A stretch of 64,000 nucleotides of DNA from CAZBWW01 sp964496005 (GCA_964496005.1 CAZBWW010000001.1:1-64000), one strand, 5' to 3'. Numbered from the stretch's first letter, positions 36,735 through 45,746 are shown. The notes: generated from the sequence alone by a model not told the origin. Numbers and translations: made by a program.

Positions 36735-36772
36735 CAATGTCTGTGTTTCGCGCCGGGAGAGCACGGACATTG
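36735..36772 (+). terminator. Stem-loop after the TasA-like gene
   Basis: CAATGTCTGTG (36735-36745) pairs with CACGGACATTG (36762-36772), 11 bp with one G-U. The T run follows only about 15 nt later, so it is a doubtful terminator and may instead protect the 3' end. Confidence 0.5.
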
Positions 36773-36913
36773 TAGCTATAAACCTATAATTTTTTAATTT
36801 CTTTGGAAATTGTGTTAAAGAACCTATAACTATTGCAATTGTGCTTAGAGTTATGCTAAGCTCAGTGTGAATGTGTCTTATTTTGGGGGAGCGAAACTAT
36901 AGAGGAGGTTGTT

Positions 36914-37114
36914 GTGGGTAAGCTGTGGAATGTCTTTTTTGGAACGGAAACCAATGATGGGGAGGTCATTTTCGTGAGAGACGGCGTTATCTCCGATAGG
37001 AGAAGTTCCGAAATAGTAGATCGGCGACCCCCTAGGGATGCGCGAAGACAGCGCGGAAGAGGAACGGACGGTCACAATAAGAGGTCGCCAAATCCAGGCC
37101 CGCACAGCGGTTAA
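36914..37114 (+). CDS. Small orphan ORF
   Basis: 66 residues from a GTG start with AGAGGAGG 5 nt upstream, a strong ribosome site. The first 25 residues are mixed and the remainder is rich in R, G, D and P (for example RRPPRDARRQRGRG), so it is basic and probably disordered. GC content is well above that of the neighbours. It has a plausible promoter before it and a clear terminator after it. No family recognised; expression is likely, function unknown. Confidence 0.5.
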   Translation: MGKLWNVFFGTETNDGEVIFVRDGVISDRRSSEIVDRRPPRDARRQRGRGTDGHNKRSPNPGPHSG

Positions 37115-37127
37115 CTAACACATTTTG

Positions 37128-37172
37128 GAGTCAGGTGCCTTCCCCCACCGCACAGGTGCCTGACTCTTCTTT
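37128..37172 (+). terminator. Terminator after the small orphan ORF
   Basis: GAGTCAGG (37128-37135) pairs with CCTGACTC (37159-37166), followed by TTCTTTTTG. Confidence 0.7.
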
Positions 37173-37261
37173 TTGTATATAAAATTCACAACATTATTAA
37201 TTAATTTTTAGCACAGCTAGTTATATATATATTAGGAAATTAAGTAGAAAAAGTTTATTTG

Positions 37262-37368
37262 AAAATACGGTGGTCCTCAAATCGGAAGAGGGTTTGATTG
37301 TAAGACCACCGTACTAGCTCCACCAGCTCCTCCCCCCGTGTCGCGCCCTTCTTGTGTGGGTCTTGTGC
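37262..37368 (-). ncRNA. Candidate reverse-strand structured RNA
   Basis: A perfect 10-bp inverted repeat TACGGTGGTC (37266-37275) and GACCACCGTA (37304-37313) encloses a 28-nt loop with an inner 5-bp stem. On the reverse strand it sits about 55 nt downstream of a promoter, TTGACT (37403-37398), 17-nt spacer, TAGTAT (37380-37375). The transcript is G-rich in its first half and ends after the stem with ATTTTC, a weak terminator. On the other strand the element precedes the Clp gene. No known class matched. Confidence 0.45.
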
Positions 37369-37374
37369 AAACTC

Positions 37375-37403
37375 ATACTACCTTCAACATCACTATAAGT
37401 CAA
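37375..37403 (-). promoter_or_regulatory. Reverse-strand promoter TTGACT-17-TAGTAT
   Basis: It points away from the Clp gene toward the inverted repeat. Spacing is ideal; -10 matches four of six positions. Confidence 0.45.
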
Positions 37404-37457
37404 CCCCACGACGCACGGAACCACAGCAAAACCACCCGGTTCACCAAAAAATTATGC

Positions 37458-37463
37458 TATCAT
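37458..37463 (+). promoter_or_regulatory. Extended -10 of the Clp ATPase gene
   Basis: TGC-TATCAT, with 6 nt between box and ATG 37470. This decides the start and predicts a leaderless mRNA. The same TGC-TATCAT-CA string precedes the gene at 50695. Confidence 0.55.
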
Positions 37464-37469
37464 CAATTT

Positions 37470-40031
37470 ATGTTAAAAAACCTGCCGTTTGAACCATTCG
37501 ACTTTGTCCGCTGGTATTTTGCCGACTTTCCTGTATATCTTTTTAAATTGGCAAAAAAAATTGTTGTATTAGTAAACAATGAGCTAGGTCTAACACTAAA
37601 TTTTCGACTGCTTTTCACCCCGTTATTCGGAGACTACACATACATAGGGAGACTTATTGGTTTTATAGTGAGGGTGTGCCAGGTCGTATTTGGATTACTT
37701 TTCCTCTTGCTCACCTTTATTTTTGCATACCTATCTCCGGTGATTTGGTTTTTATTACCACTCATTATCGCGGTATATCTGAAATTTTGGGTATTGCTAT
37801 ATTTTGCTGTGGTATTTTTTTCATGGTTATTACTGCACAAAGAAAAACCAAAAAAACGGGTGGCACAGGTTTCCGGCGATGCTATAAACGAAGCATTCAG
37901 ATTAACCGCAGCGCAGTATGTCCATGAGCTGACATCGGCCGGTAGAATTACACCTGAATTTCTCGCGCAAAGAGAAATCGCACGTGTACTAATGCGACTT
38001 GAGCTAACGTCCCCCGATTTCTTAACTAAGCTTGGTGAGCAAAGACCAAATTTTGCCGATCTTGAAAAACGTGCTTTTGAATATGCAAAAAAACAAAACA
38101 CACGGTATGTTGATCCGGAGCATGTGCTAGTTGCGGCGATATCATTAGTACCTAAAATTGAAAATCTCTTAGCTGAATTTTCGTCAACACTTGATATGGT
38201 GGAACAAACGGTTGTATGGGTGGTGGGTGAGCATGAACGGCTGGCAAAGGTGCTTTTTTGGCAGGAAGATTATGAATTGCCGCGAATGGGTGGTATTGGC
38301 AGGGGAATGACAGGGCAGGTTACACCTAAATTAAACGCTATTTCCCAAGATTTTACTAAAATGGCACAAAAAGGGTATGTAAGAAATGTTGTTGCGCATA
38401 AGAAAGAAATTCAAGATGTAACTACTTTATTAAGCGGAAACAAAAAAAATGTTTTGCTTATTGGTCCACCCGGGTGTGGTAAAACATCTGTTGTACTTGG
38501 TATTGCGCAAAACATTGTTAAAGGCACCGATGAGCAGGCAATAAAATTTAAACGGATTGTTGCTTTGGATACAGGTTCTCTTCTTGCGGGTACAAAATCA
38601 GTCGGGGATATCTCGGAAAAAGTCCAGGAAGTTATGAGGGAAGCAAAATCGTCCGGTGACATTATTATCTTTTTTGATGAAATTCACAATTTTATTTCTG
38701 GCGCAAACGGCGGAGATGGCTCGGCAATTTTTGCACTTTTTGAAAACCATTTGGTTGGGTCGGACATGCAGTTCATTGGAGCCACAAACCTTGAAAACTA
38801 CCGCAAATATATTGAACCAAGCGGTGCGTTTGCACGGCTATTCGAAATAGTAGAGATTCCGGAAGCATCACCCGAAGAAACTCTAGATGTTCTCAAAGGA
38901 AAAGCGCGTGATCTTGAAAAGGAATCTAATATTTTAATATCATATCCGGCGTTAGCAACAATCATTGACCTATCCAAAAAATTAATTCACGAGCGAGTTT
39001 TCCCCGATAAAGCAATAGACGTCTTAATTCGCGCCAGCGCCTCAGTTACAAAAACTTCAAAATATTTAACAACCGCCGAAATTCGCGCTGTAATTTCAGA
39101 AATGACTCACGTACCGGTGACTACTTTGTCGGAAGACGAATCAACTAAATTACTAAATTTAGGCGATGAGCTAAAAAAACGGGTTATCGGGCAGGATCAC
39201 GCGTTAGGCCAGGTTGTAAAAGCACTGCAGCGCGCAAGAGCCGGTATTAGGAATGAAAATAAGCCAATTGCAAGTTTCTTGTTTGTGGGTACTACCGGTG
39301 TAGGAAAAACCGAAACCGCAAAGGCACTTGCTTCCACCTATTTTAATGACGAAAAGGCGATGATCAGATTAGATATGAGTGAGTATCAGGAGCAAAATAG
39401 TATAAAAAGATTGATCGGAGATCCTGGCGGCGAAAAGCAGGGTATTTTAACCGAAGCAGTAAGAAACAGACCATACTCATTAATTTTGCTTGATGAAATT
39501 GAAAAAGCCTATTCAAGTATTTTACTTACATTTTTGCAGGTTTTAGACGACGGTAGGTTAACTGATGCTGCTGGTGTCACTGTTAACTTTACGAACACAA
39601 TTATCATTTCAACAAGCAACGTGGGAACGAGATCGCTGCAAGAAGTATCAGCCCGCGGCGGAACAGTAGAAGAAATGGAACAAGTAGCCACCCGCGAAGT
39701 GCGAAATCATTTTGCGCCTGAATTTTTAAACAGGTTTGACGGTGTAATAGTGTACAAACCGTTAACAGTAGATGTAGTGCGTAAAATTTGTGATCTAATG
39801 TTAAACAGAGTTAGAAAAATGAGCGAAGAAAAAGGAATTAAGGTAAGTTTTAAGCCGGAATTGCTTGATGAGTTGGTTAAGCGCGGATATAGCGATGAAT
39901 GGGGAGCGCGTGAACTAAGCAGGACAATAAGTGATTCGGTGGAATCTTATTTAGCACTCAAAATGTTGTCCAAGGAAATTATGCGTGGGCAGGAAATTGA
40001 ACTTGGATTGGAAGTTTTTGGGTCTCATTAA
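37470..40031 (+). CDS. Membrane-anchored Clp (HSP100) ATPase
   Basis: 853 residues. Two or three hydrophobic helices (about 62-122) come before a Clp-N-like helical domain, then two AAA+ modules: Walker A GPPGCGKT at 332-339 with Walker B IIIFFDEIH, and Walker A GTTGVGKT at 607-614 with LILLDEIEKA. The arginine-finger and sensor motifs (FLNRFDG) are present. The loop that carries the ClpP-binding tripeptide in ClpA, ClpC and ClpX is short and lacks I/L-G-F/L, so it probably unfolds or disaggregates without ClpP. An earlier GTG start (37338) is upstream of the -10 box and rejected. It precedes prfB by 28 nt. Confidence 0.88.
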   Translation: MLKNLPFEPFDFVRWYFADFPVYLFKLAKKIVVLVNNELGLTLNFRLLFTPLFGDYTYIGRLIGFIVRVCQVVFGLLFLLLTFIFAYLSPVIWFLLPLIIAVYLKFWVLLYFAVVFFSWLLLHKEKPKKRVAQVSGDAINEAFRLTAAQYVHELTSAGRITPEFLAQREIARVLMRLELTSPDFLTKLGEQRPNFADLEKRAFEYAKKQNTRYVDPEHVLVAAISLVPKIENLLAEFSSTLDMVEQTVVWVVGEHERLAKVLFWQEDYELPRMGGIGRGMTGQVTPKLNAISQDFTKMAQKGYVRNVVAHKKEIQDVTTLLSGNKKNVLLIGPPGCGKTSVVLGIAQNIVKGTDEQAIKFKRIVALDTGSLLAGTKSVGDISEKVQEVMREAKSSGDIIIFFDEIHNFISGANGGDGSAIFALFENHLVGSDMQFIGATNLENYRKYIEPSGAFARLFEIVEIPEASPEETLDVLKGKARDLEKESNILISYPALATIIDLSKKLIHERVFPDKAIDVLIRASASVTKTSKYLTTAEIRAVISEMTHVPVTTLSEDESTKLLNLGDELKKRVIGQDHALGQVVKALQRARAGIRNENKPIASFLFVGTTGVGKTETAKALASTYFNDEKAMIRLDMSEYQEQNSIKRLIGDPGGEKQGILTEAVRNRPYSLILLDEIEKAYSSILLTFLQVLDDGRLTDAAGVTVNFTNTIIISTSNVGTRSLQEVSARGGTVEEMEQVATREVRNHFAPEFLNRFDGVIVYKPLTVDVVRKICDLMLNRVRKMSEEKGIKVSFKPELLDELVKRGYSDEWGARELSRTISDSVESYLALKMLSKEIMRGQEIELGLEVFGSH

Positions 40032-40045
40032 CTTTTAAGACCTGT

Positions 40046-40051
40046 TATACT
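40046..40051 (+). promoter_or_regulatory. Extended -10 (TGT-TATACT) of prfB
   Basis: TGT-TATACT with 8 nt to the prfB ATG at 40060, in the 28-nt space after the Clp gene. No Shine-Dalgarno is present. Confidence 0.5.
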
Positions 40052-40059
40052 CCGTACAT

Positions 40060-41109
40060 ATGATAGACAAAAACGAATATTATGAGCGATTGGAGCAGTT
40101 AAAAAAAGACCTGTTCATAACTGAAAAAAAAGCAAAAATTTCTAAATTAGAAGCAAGGCTAAATGATGAAAAATTGTGGGATGACTGGGAAGAAGGCCAA
40201 AAGGTTTCTCGTGACCACGCCGCGTTAAAAAAAGATGTAGAAGATTATGAAATGCTCGAACTGCTTTTGGAGGAAGGGCTCGAAAAAAACGACGAAGCCG
40301 CGCTGGCGAGATTTGAAGCCGATATTAAAGTTGTCGAAGTTAAAACATTTTTATCGGGAAAACATGATAAGGGTGGCGCACTATTAACTATTCATGCGGG
40401 ACAAGGTGGCACAGAAGCAATGGATTGGACACAAATGCTTTTTCGCATGTACACAAGGTACGTTGAAGCTAAAAAATGGAAGCTTGAGTTAATAACCAAA
40501 ATAGCCGGAGAAGAAGCCGGTTTGAAAACAGTGTCAGCAGAAGTTAGTGGTCCATATGCATATGGGTTATTGAAAAATGAATCAGGTGTGCACCGGTTGG
40601 TTAGACAGTCTCCGTTTAACGCTGATAACCTAAGACAGACCTCTTTCGCGTTGGTGGAAGTTATACCTGTATTAGCGGATGATATCGAAATAACTTTAAA
40701 TCCTGATGATATTGACTTTGAATCTTTTAGGTCAGGCGGCGCGGGAGGGCAAAATGTAAATAAAGTATCTACAGCTGTTAGGTTAAGACACAAACCGTCC
40801 GGTATTGTGGTTGAATGCCAAGAAGCCCGTACTCAGGGAAAAAATCGTGAAAAGGCATTAACTGTGCTTAAATCAAGATTGTATATTTTGGAACAGCAAA
40901 AACTCAAATCCGAAAAAAATGAACTTAAAGGGGAATATAAAACTCCCGGGTGGGGAAATCAGATTAGAAACTATGTGCTACATCCATATAAGTTGGTAAA
41001 GGATTTACGGACACAGATCGAACATCCAAATCCTGATGCGGTATTAGATGGCGATTTGGATTTATTTATTGATGCGGAAGTAAAGCTTACCATAGGAACC
41101 AAACCTTAG
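40060..41109 (+). CDS. prfB: Peptide chain release factor 2
   Basis: 349 residues. SPF (in RQSPFNA) identifies RF2 and the recognition of UGA and UAA stop codons; GGQ (in GGAGGQNVN) releases the peptide. A helical domain 1 comes first. There is no in-frame TGA and no programmed frameshift, unlike most RF2 genes. Genes of this window do end in TGA, so RF2 is needed and UGA is a stop. Confidence 0.95.
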   Translation: MIDKNEYYERLEQLKKDLFITEKKAKISKLEARLNDEKLWDDWEEGQKVSRDHAALKKDVEDYEMLELLLEEGLEKNDEAALARFEADIKVVEVKTFLSGKHDKGGALLTIHAGQGGTEAMDWTQMLFRMYTRYVEAKKWKLELITKIAGEEAGLKTVSAEVSGPYAYGLLKNESGVHRLVRQSPFNADNLRQTSFALVEVIPVLADDIEITLNPDDIDFESFRSGGAGGQNVNKVSTAVRLRHKPSGIVVECQEARTQGKNREKALTVLKSRLYILEQQKLKSEKNELKGEYKTPGWGNQIRNYVLHPYKLVKDLRTQIEHPNPDAVLDGDLDLFIDAEVKLTIGTKP

Positions 41110-41198
41110 AAAGGTTAACAAAAATACGCTCCAAAAAACACAACCAAGATAAGGATCTAGACAAATAATGTACTCAATAATATACTGATATTAATAAT

Positions 41199-42473
41199 AT
41201 GAGTGATCAATTAACAATTATACCAAACGGATTCGGTGACAAAAACGCTGGAAAAAAGGGTTCTCCTGAACCTACAACCAACGATAAAAAAGAGCCGACA
41301 CTTCAACTGGAAAAAGGAACTGTTTTTGACCGGCTGAAAAAAGTACGATTACCCGGCGGGTACACTATAAACTTGTATGTAGTTTTTGGTATTTTGGCTG
41401 CTTTTTTCGTACTTGTTTTTGGCTATGCGTATTTTTTTGCGGACGATGGGATTCCAAATTTAAGACCACTCGCCGATATAAAAGTTGATGTCGGGAATAA
41501 CCAGGAATTAGTGATGAATCCATTAACCGGAGAAATGCATAGTGTGTTTGATGCGGAGTCTTGGCGCGGGGTTAGGCCTTTAGCCGTAATGATTAATAAT
41601 TACGTTGATGCACGACCTCACTCCGGTTTGGTAGACGCGGACCTTGTATACGAAATTGTTGCAGAAGGCGGGATTACAAGGTTTTTAGCATTTTTCCAGT
41701 CAAAGACACCTGAAAAAATAGGGCCTGTTAGAAGCACAAGGCATTATTACTTAACTTTAGTAAAAGAACTAGGTGATGCAATGATTATGCATATTGGGTA
41801 TTCTCCTCAAGCATTGCAGGCAATAGAAACGTGGCCGGTCAGAAGTTTGGCACGCGGAGGAGCTGAATTTTGGCGTGATGAAAACAGATTAAATGCCGGA
41901 GTAGCTACCGAACACACAGCATATGTAGATGGTACTTATTTGAGGCGGCTTGGTGATGAGCTAGGCTGGCAGGGTACGAATGAAGATTTTGTACCGTGGA
42001 AATTTAAAGATGACAACAAATTGGCAAAAAGTGCCGATTTGTGCAATGTAGGTGAGTGTAAACCAATAACTATCCACTTTTGGTCTGAAGGCGAATATTC
42101 CGCAATTTGGACATTTAATCCGGAAACGAACACTTATCTAAGATTTACCGGATACGACGAAGCCGGTAATCCTATTCCGCATATTGATCAGGAAACAGGT
42201 AAACAAGTTGAAGTAAAAAATATGATAGTGCAGTTCGCATTGGAAGAACCTATTTTGGAGGACAATTCGAGCCGGCTAAACTATGAGCTTGAGGGGAGTG
42301 GAACAGCAATAGTGTTTCGAGACGGCGCGGCACTTCCTGTAACTTGGACTAAAGCCGGCAGAGACGACAGAACGATGTTTTATGATGAAAGTGGCGAGGA
42401 ACTAGAATTTAATCGCGGAAAGTTTTGGATTAGTATAGTGCCGGATCGAAACAAAGATCAGGTGTCATATTAA
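41199..42473 (+). CDS. DUF3048 (YerB-like) membrane-anchored protein
   Basis: 424 residues. A polar N-terminal tail is followed by one membrane helix (about 54-78), then the DUF3048 domain outside the cell: RPLAVMINNYVDARPHSGL, YEIVAEGGITRFLA and EKIGPVRSTRHYY are typical of the family. Family function is unknown; B. subtilis YerB has been linked to sporulation only loosely. TATACT at 41181 lies 12 nt upstream. It does not form an obvious operon. Confidence 0.85.
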   Translation: MSDQLTIIPNGFGDKNAGKKGSPEPTTNDKKEPTLQLEKGTVFDRLKKVRLPGGYTINLYVVFGILAAFFVLVFGYAYFFADDGIPNLRPLADIKVDVGNNQELVMNPLTGEMHSVFDAESWRGVRPLAVMINNYVDARPHSGLVDADLVYEIVAEGGITRFLAFFQSKTPEKIGPVRSTRHYYLTLVKELGDAMIMHIGYSPQALQAIETWPVRSLARGGAEFWRDENRLNAGVATEHTAYVDGTYLRRLGDELGWQGTNEDFVPWKFKDDNKLAKSADLCNVGECKPITIHFWSEGEYSAIWTFNPETNTYLRFTGYDEAGNPIPHIDQETGKQVEVKNMIVQFALEEPILEDNSSRLNYELEGSGTAIVFRDGAALPVTWTKAGRDDRTMFYDESGEELEFNRGKFWISIVPDRNKDQVSY

Positions 42474-42557
42474 GCAAAGCAAAGAAAAAATTAAGTTGAG
42501 AAAAGTTAGTTTGTCTGTACTAAATTTTAAGTCACTCTGCCCCGCTGACTAGCAGTT

Positions 42558-43136
42558 ATGCTTAAAGATCTATTTGTATCCGAGGTCAGAGTTAGTATTT
42601 TAAAGTTAATGCTGCCCGAGCCGAAAAAACCGCTTCATGTGCGTGCGATAGTGCGCGAGGTCGGTACGGAAATTAATGCCGTGCGGCGCGAGTTGGAACG
42701 ATTGGAAAAGCTTGGATTACTGCGAAAACGACCAAGCAGTAACAGAATTTACTATTCAGTAGATACCTCAAATGTTTATTATTCCGAGTTGTTGTCACTG
42801 GTTGCAACAGATACGGGCTTAGGTTCGGGACTAATTCAGAATAGAAAAAGTTTAGGTGATATAAAGTTTGCGGTATTATCCCGAAAATTTTCGCGGGGTA
42901 TTCCGTCCAGTTCATTAGATGTTGATTTGTTTATAGTAGGTGCGGTAACATTTCATGTGCTTGATAGCCTTGTAAAAGAGTATGAACAAAAACTACACCG
43001 CGAAATTCATTATTCGGTTATGGGTGAGGAAGAGTTTATGTTTAGAAAAAGGAAAAACGATCAATTTGTATCTAAAATTCTTGCTCAAGGGAGAACAATG
43101 CTTATTGGTGATGAGCTCGAATTTACTGCTCTTTAG
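42558..43136 (+). CDS. Winged-helix protein with a nucleotidyltransferase-like domain
   Basis: 192 residues. The N-terminal part (about 1-75) reads as a winged helix of ArsR type (VSILKLMLPEPKKPLHVRAI, ERLEKLGLLRKRPSSNRIYYS). The rest resembles a minimal nucleotidyltransferase (SSSLDVDLFIVG), with the G-S pair missing. Proteins of this architecture are common in archaea and CPR and are often paired with HEPN toxins, but no partner is seen here. Function is inferred only in general terms. Confidence 0.6.
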   Translation: MLKDLFVSEVRVSILKLMLPEPKKPLHVRAIVREVGTEINAVRRELERLEKLGLLRKRPSSNRIYYSVDTSNVYYSELLSLVATDTGLGSGLIQNRKSLGDIKFAVLSRKFSRGIPSSSLDVDLFIVGAVTFHVLDSLVKEYEQKLHREIHYSVMGEEEFMFRKRKNDQFVSKILAQGRTMLIGDELEFTAL

Positions 43137-43146
43137 TTCATCCTGT

Positions 43147-43152
43147 TATACT
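43147..43152 (+). promoter_or_regulatory. Extended -10 (TGT-TATACT) of secD
   Basis: Same TGT-TATACT string as before prfB, 7 nt from the ATG at 43160. TTTACT at 43123-43128 could be the -35 (18-nt spacer). Confidence 0.55.
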
Positions 43153-43159
43153 TAGCGAT

Positions 43160-44632
43160 ATGTTTTGGAAAAATATATATTTTAAAGTCGGCATAATTTT
43201 GGGTGTGTTCATTTTGGCATTGTTAATTGTGTTGCCTAAAACGCCTATCGTTTACAAGAATGACTTTTTAGATATTGATACAACTGTCGGTGGGTATAGG
43301 CTAGCTTTATTGAACAACCAATTTGTAGTAGATCTTGTCGAGTTTAAAAAAGGGTTGGATTTAAACGGGGGTGTAAAACTAGTATTGAAAGCAGATATGA
43401 CCGATATTAGCAGCACAGATCGGGAAGCGGCATTAGACTCTGCACGGGGAGTTCTTGAACGGAGAGTGAATTTTTTGGGCGTGTCCGAACCGTATATTGT
43501 ACCTTCGCAGGTTGGTGATGAGTACAGAATTATTGTAGAAATTCCAGGTGTTGAGAATGTGTCGGCTGCAGTTAGCGCAATTGGGCAAACTGCTCAACTA
43601 AAATTTAAAACTTTACCTGCTGATACGGTTTATGACGAAACGAAATTATCAGAATACTATACAACCCCTGAAATGTGGGTCGAGTCACAGGTTTCGGGTG
43701 CTGATCTTCGCGGTGTGGACGTTGTTTTTTCACAGGCAGGCTCAAGTGGTGCTGTACCGGCGGACACTCAGCCTAGTATTCAGTTGCGGTTTACAACCGA
43801 AGGTAGAAAAAAATTTGAAGAGTTGGCTAAACTAAACGTGGGTAAACCCATCGGAATTTTCTTAGATGAGGAATCTGTACCTTTATCAATGCCGGTAGTT
43901 AGTGAGGATCTGGCCGAGGGATTACTGGACGATCCAATAATTAGCGGTACATTTGATATTGATACTGCAAATGCGTTAAGTGTGCAAATTCGAGCGGGTG
44001 CATTGCCTGTACCAATAGAAATCCTTGAACAAACAACAATTGAAGCAACTTTAGGTGCTGAGTCGGTGCAGAAAAGTTTGCAAGCCGGAGTACTGGGGTT
44101 GATTTTAGTTTTGGTATTTATGGTACTTGTTTACGGTAAGCTGGGTATTGTTGCGGATTTTGCCTTGGTTTTGTACGCGCTGATCGTGCTGGCTATTTTT
44201 AAAGCTGTGCCTGTAGTTCTTACTTTACCCGGTATTGCGGGATTTTTATTATCGGTCGGTATGGCTGTCGATGCAAATATTTTAATTTTCGAACGGGTAA
44301 GGGAAGAAGTTTCTTGGGGACGGCCTCGTAGTTTGGCAATAAAGTTTGGCTTTGAGCGTGCGTGGACTTCAATTAGGGACTCTAACGTGTCCTCGTTAAT
44401 AACTGCAGGTATTCTCTTTTGGTTTGGTACGAGCGCAGTACGCGGGTTTGCGTTGACATTGATAATTGGTATATTAGTATCGCTTTTTACCGCAATTTTT
44501 GTGACCAGAACATTAATAGAATTTTCTGGATTGGCAAACGACAGTGAGCCTAAGCGATTTCGAAAATTAAGGGGTCTTATTTATAAAATTGGGACAAAAT
44601 TAAGATTGCCGAGGAAAAATTATACCGGTTAA
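43160..44632 (+). CDS. secD: Protein translocase subunit SecD
   Basis: 490 residues. One N-terminal helix, a large outer domain beginning FKKGLDLNGGVKLVLK, and five C-terminal helices; GFLLSVGMAVDANILIFERVREE is the typical proton-path segment. It pulls secreted proteins across the membrane with SecF. secF follows after 26 nt. Confidence 0.95.
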   Translation: MFWKNIYFKVGIILGVFILALLIVLPKTPIVYKNDFLDIDTTVGGYRLALLNNQFVVDLVEFKKGLDLNGGVKLVLKADMTDISSTDREAALDSARGVLERRVNFLGVSEPYIVPSQVGDEYRIIVEIPGVENVSAAVSAIGQTAQLKFKTLPADTVYDETKLSEYYTTPEMWVESQVSGADLRGVDVVFSQAGSSGAVPADTQPSIQLRFTTEGRKKFEELAKLNVGKPIGIFLDEESVPLSMPVVSEDLAEGLLDDPIISGTFDIDTANALSVQIRAGALPVPIEILEQTTIEATLGAESVQKSLQAGVLGLILVLVFMVLVYGKLGIVADFALVLYALIVLAIFKAVPVVLTLPGIAGFLLSVGMAVDANILIFERVREEVSWGRPRSLAIKFGFERAWTSIRDSNVSSLITAGILFWFGTSAVRGFALTLIIGILVSLFTAIFVTRTLIEFSGLANDSEPKRFRKLRGLIYKIGTKLRLPRKNYTG

Positions 44633-44658
44633 GTGAAGACTGTTAAATAAATATTAGT

Positions 44659-45615
44659 ATGACAAAAGATAAAGTAGAAAAAAATAAATCGAATAATGAC
44701 GAAACTCATGTACCAAAAATAGCTGTGAGTAAACATACCCGTTTATTTTTAGGTATATCTATAGCGACCTCAGTTTTAAGCATTATTTTTCTAGCTGTGT
44801 TTGGGTTAAATTTAGCTATCGATTTCACCGGCGGCTCAGTTTTTAAATACGAGCTTGTAACTGAAAATGGTGATAGAGCTAAAATTTTACAGGATACGCA
44901 AAAGGCGTTCGAAACCAACGCAATAAGAATTGATAGCATTAGATTTGAGGAAGATATACTTGTTGTGCGAACAGCTGCAGTACCCTCAATTAAGAATGAT
45001 GAACTAAATCATGTGTTATTTAACGAGGTGCAAGCAATAAAGCAGGTCGCATTTGAAACAGTGGGTTCAGTGATCGGCTATGAAACTGTAAAAAAATCTT
45101 TTCTGGCTGTAGGTGCTGCGTTAATCGGAATTTTGCTGTATATCACACTTGCGTTTAAAAATATCCAAAACCCGTACTCAAGTGTGAAATTTGGGATAAG
45201 TGCTGTTGTAGCAATGTTTCATGATGTGTTGCTGGTATTAGGGGTATTTGCTCTATTAGGATACTTTTTTGATATTGAAATTGGTTTTATGTTTGTAACC
45301 GCGCTGTTAACAGTAATAGGTTTTTCCGTGCATGACACCATAGTTGTGTTTGACAGAATTCGTGAGAATTTAAGAAAGTATCGCAAAAAGTTTAAGAGTT
45401 TCGGTGGAATTGTTGACGTTTCTATTTCAGAAACATTGCGGAGGTCAGTATTTACCTCACTTACTGTGTTAATGGTTTTGGGCTCACTGTTTTTGTTTGG
45501 CGGCGATAGTATAAAGTATTTTGTACTGGCGCTAATTATAGGTATTGCATCGGGTACCTACTCATCTATTTTTGTGGCATCACCGGTGTTAATTAAATGG
45601 GAGGGTAAGAAATAA
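44659..45615 (+). CDS. secF: Protein translocase subunit SecF
   Basis: 318 residues. FTGGSVFKYEL (the GG signature), six helices, and VHDTIVVFDRIREN are present. It works with SecD. The N-terminal tail of about 25 residues is polar. The next 222 nt hold the candidate small RNA described below. Confidence 0.95.
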   Translation: MTKDKVEKNKSNNDETHVPKIAVSKHTRLFLGISIATSVLSIIFLAVFGLNLAIDFTGGSVFKYELVTENGDRAKILQDTQKAFETNAIRIDSIRFEEDILVVRTAAVPSIKNDELNHVLFNEVQAIKQVAFETVGSVIGYETVKKSFLAVGAALIGILLYITLAFKNIQNPYSSVKFGISAVVAMFHDVLLVLGVFALLGYFFDIEIGFMFVTALLTVIGFSVHDTIVVFDRIRENLRKYRKKFKSFGGIVDVSISETLRRSVFTSLTVLMVLGSLFLFGGDSIKYFVLALIIGIASGTYSSIFVASPVLIKWEGKK

Positions 45616-45621
45616 ATTGGA

Positions 45622-45734
45622 GAAAGAAAAAAGGCCAACCCTTTGAAAAATGAGTCGGCCTTAATAATGCATTTGAGTTGTGCGAGGGGGTCCCAACTCT
45701 TTTACGAGGACAGCAGAGCGGTTACACAACTCAC
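45622..45734 (-). ncRNA. Candidate reverse-strand small RNA
   Basis: A reverse-strand transcript of about 113 nt. CACAACTC (45725-45732) pairs with GAGTTGTG (45675-45682) around a 42-nt loop that has an inner GTC/GAC and CTC/GAG stem, followed by a 12-nt linker and a terminator with six T. TATAAT lies 6 nt before the expected start. It sits between secF and recJ, converging with secF. No known class matched. Confidence 0.5.
45625..45662 (-). terminator. Terminator of the reverse-strand RNA, also facing secF
   Basis: AAGGCC (45631-45636) pairs with GGCCTT (45657-45662). On the reverse strand the stem is followed by TTTTTTC, so it ends reverse transcripts strongly; on the forward strand the tail is AATAATGC and weak. 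Confidence 0.65.
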
Positions 45735-45740
45735 GTTGTC

Positions 45741-45746
45741 ATTATA
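45741..45746 (-). promoter_or_regulatory. -10 TATAAT of the reverse-strand RNA
   Basis: Perfect TATAAT on the reverse strand; no convincing -35. A forward TATACT overlaps it (45743-45748) and could serve recJ instead. Confidence 0.4.

Noticed and set aside
37338..37469. GTG start that would lengthen the Clp ATPase by 44 residues
   Set aside because: The extension is S/T/H/N-rich without domain character, and it lies upstream of the -10 box that is 6 nt before ATG 37470.
37262..37470. A 20-residue reverse ORF starting at 37376
   Set aside because: The ATG lies inside the -10 hexamer, so the predicted transcript would not include it; no ribosome site.
40060..41109. Programmed frameshift in prfB
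   Set aside because: The gene reads straight through with no in-frame TGA near codon 25; RF2 is made without the usual autoregulatory frameshift.
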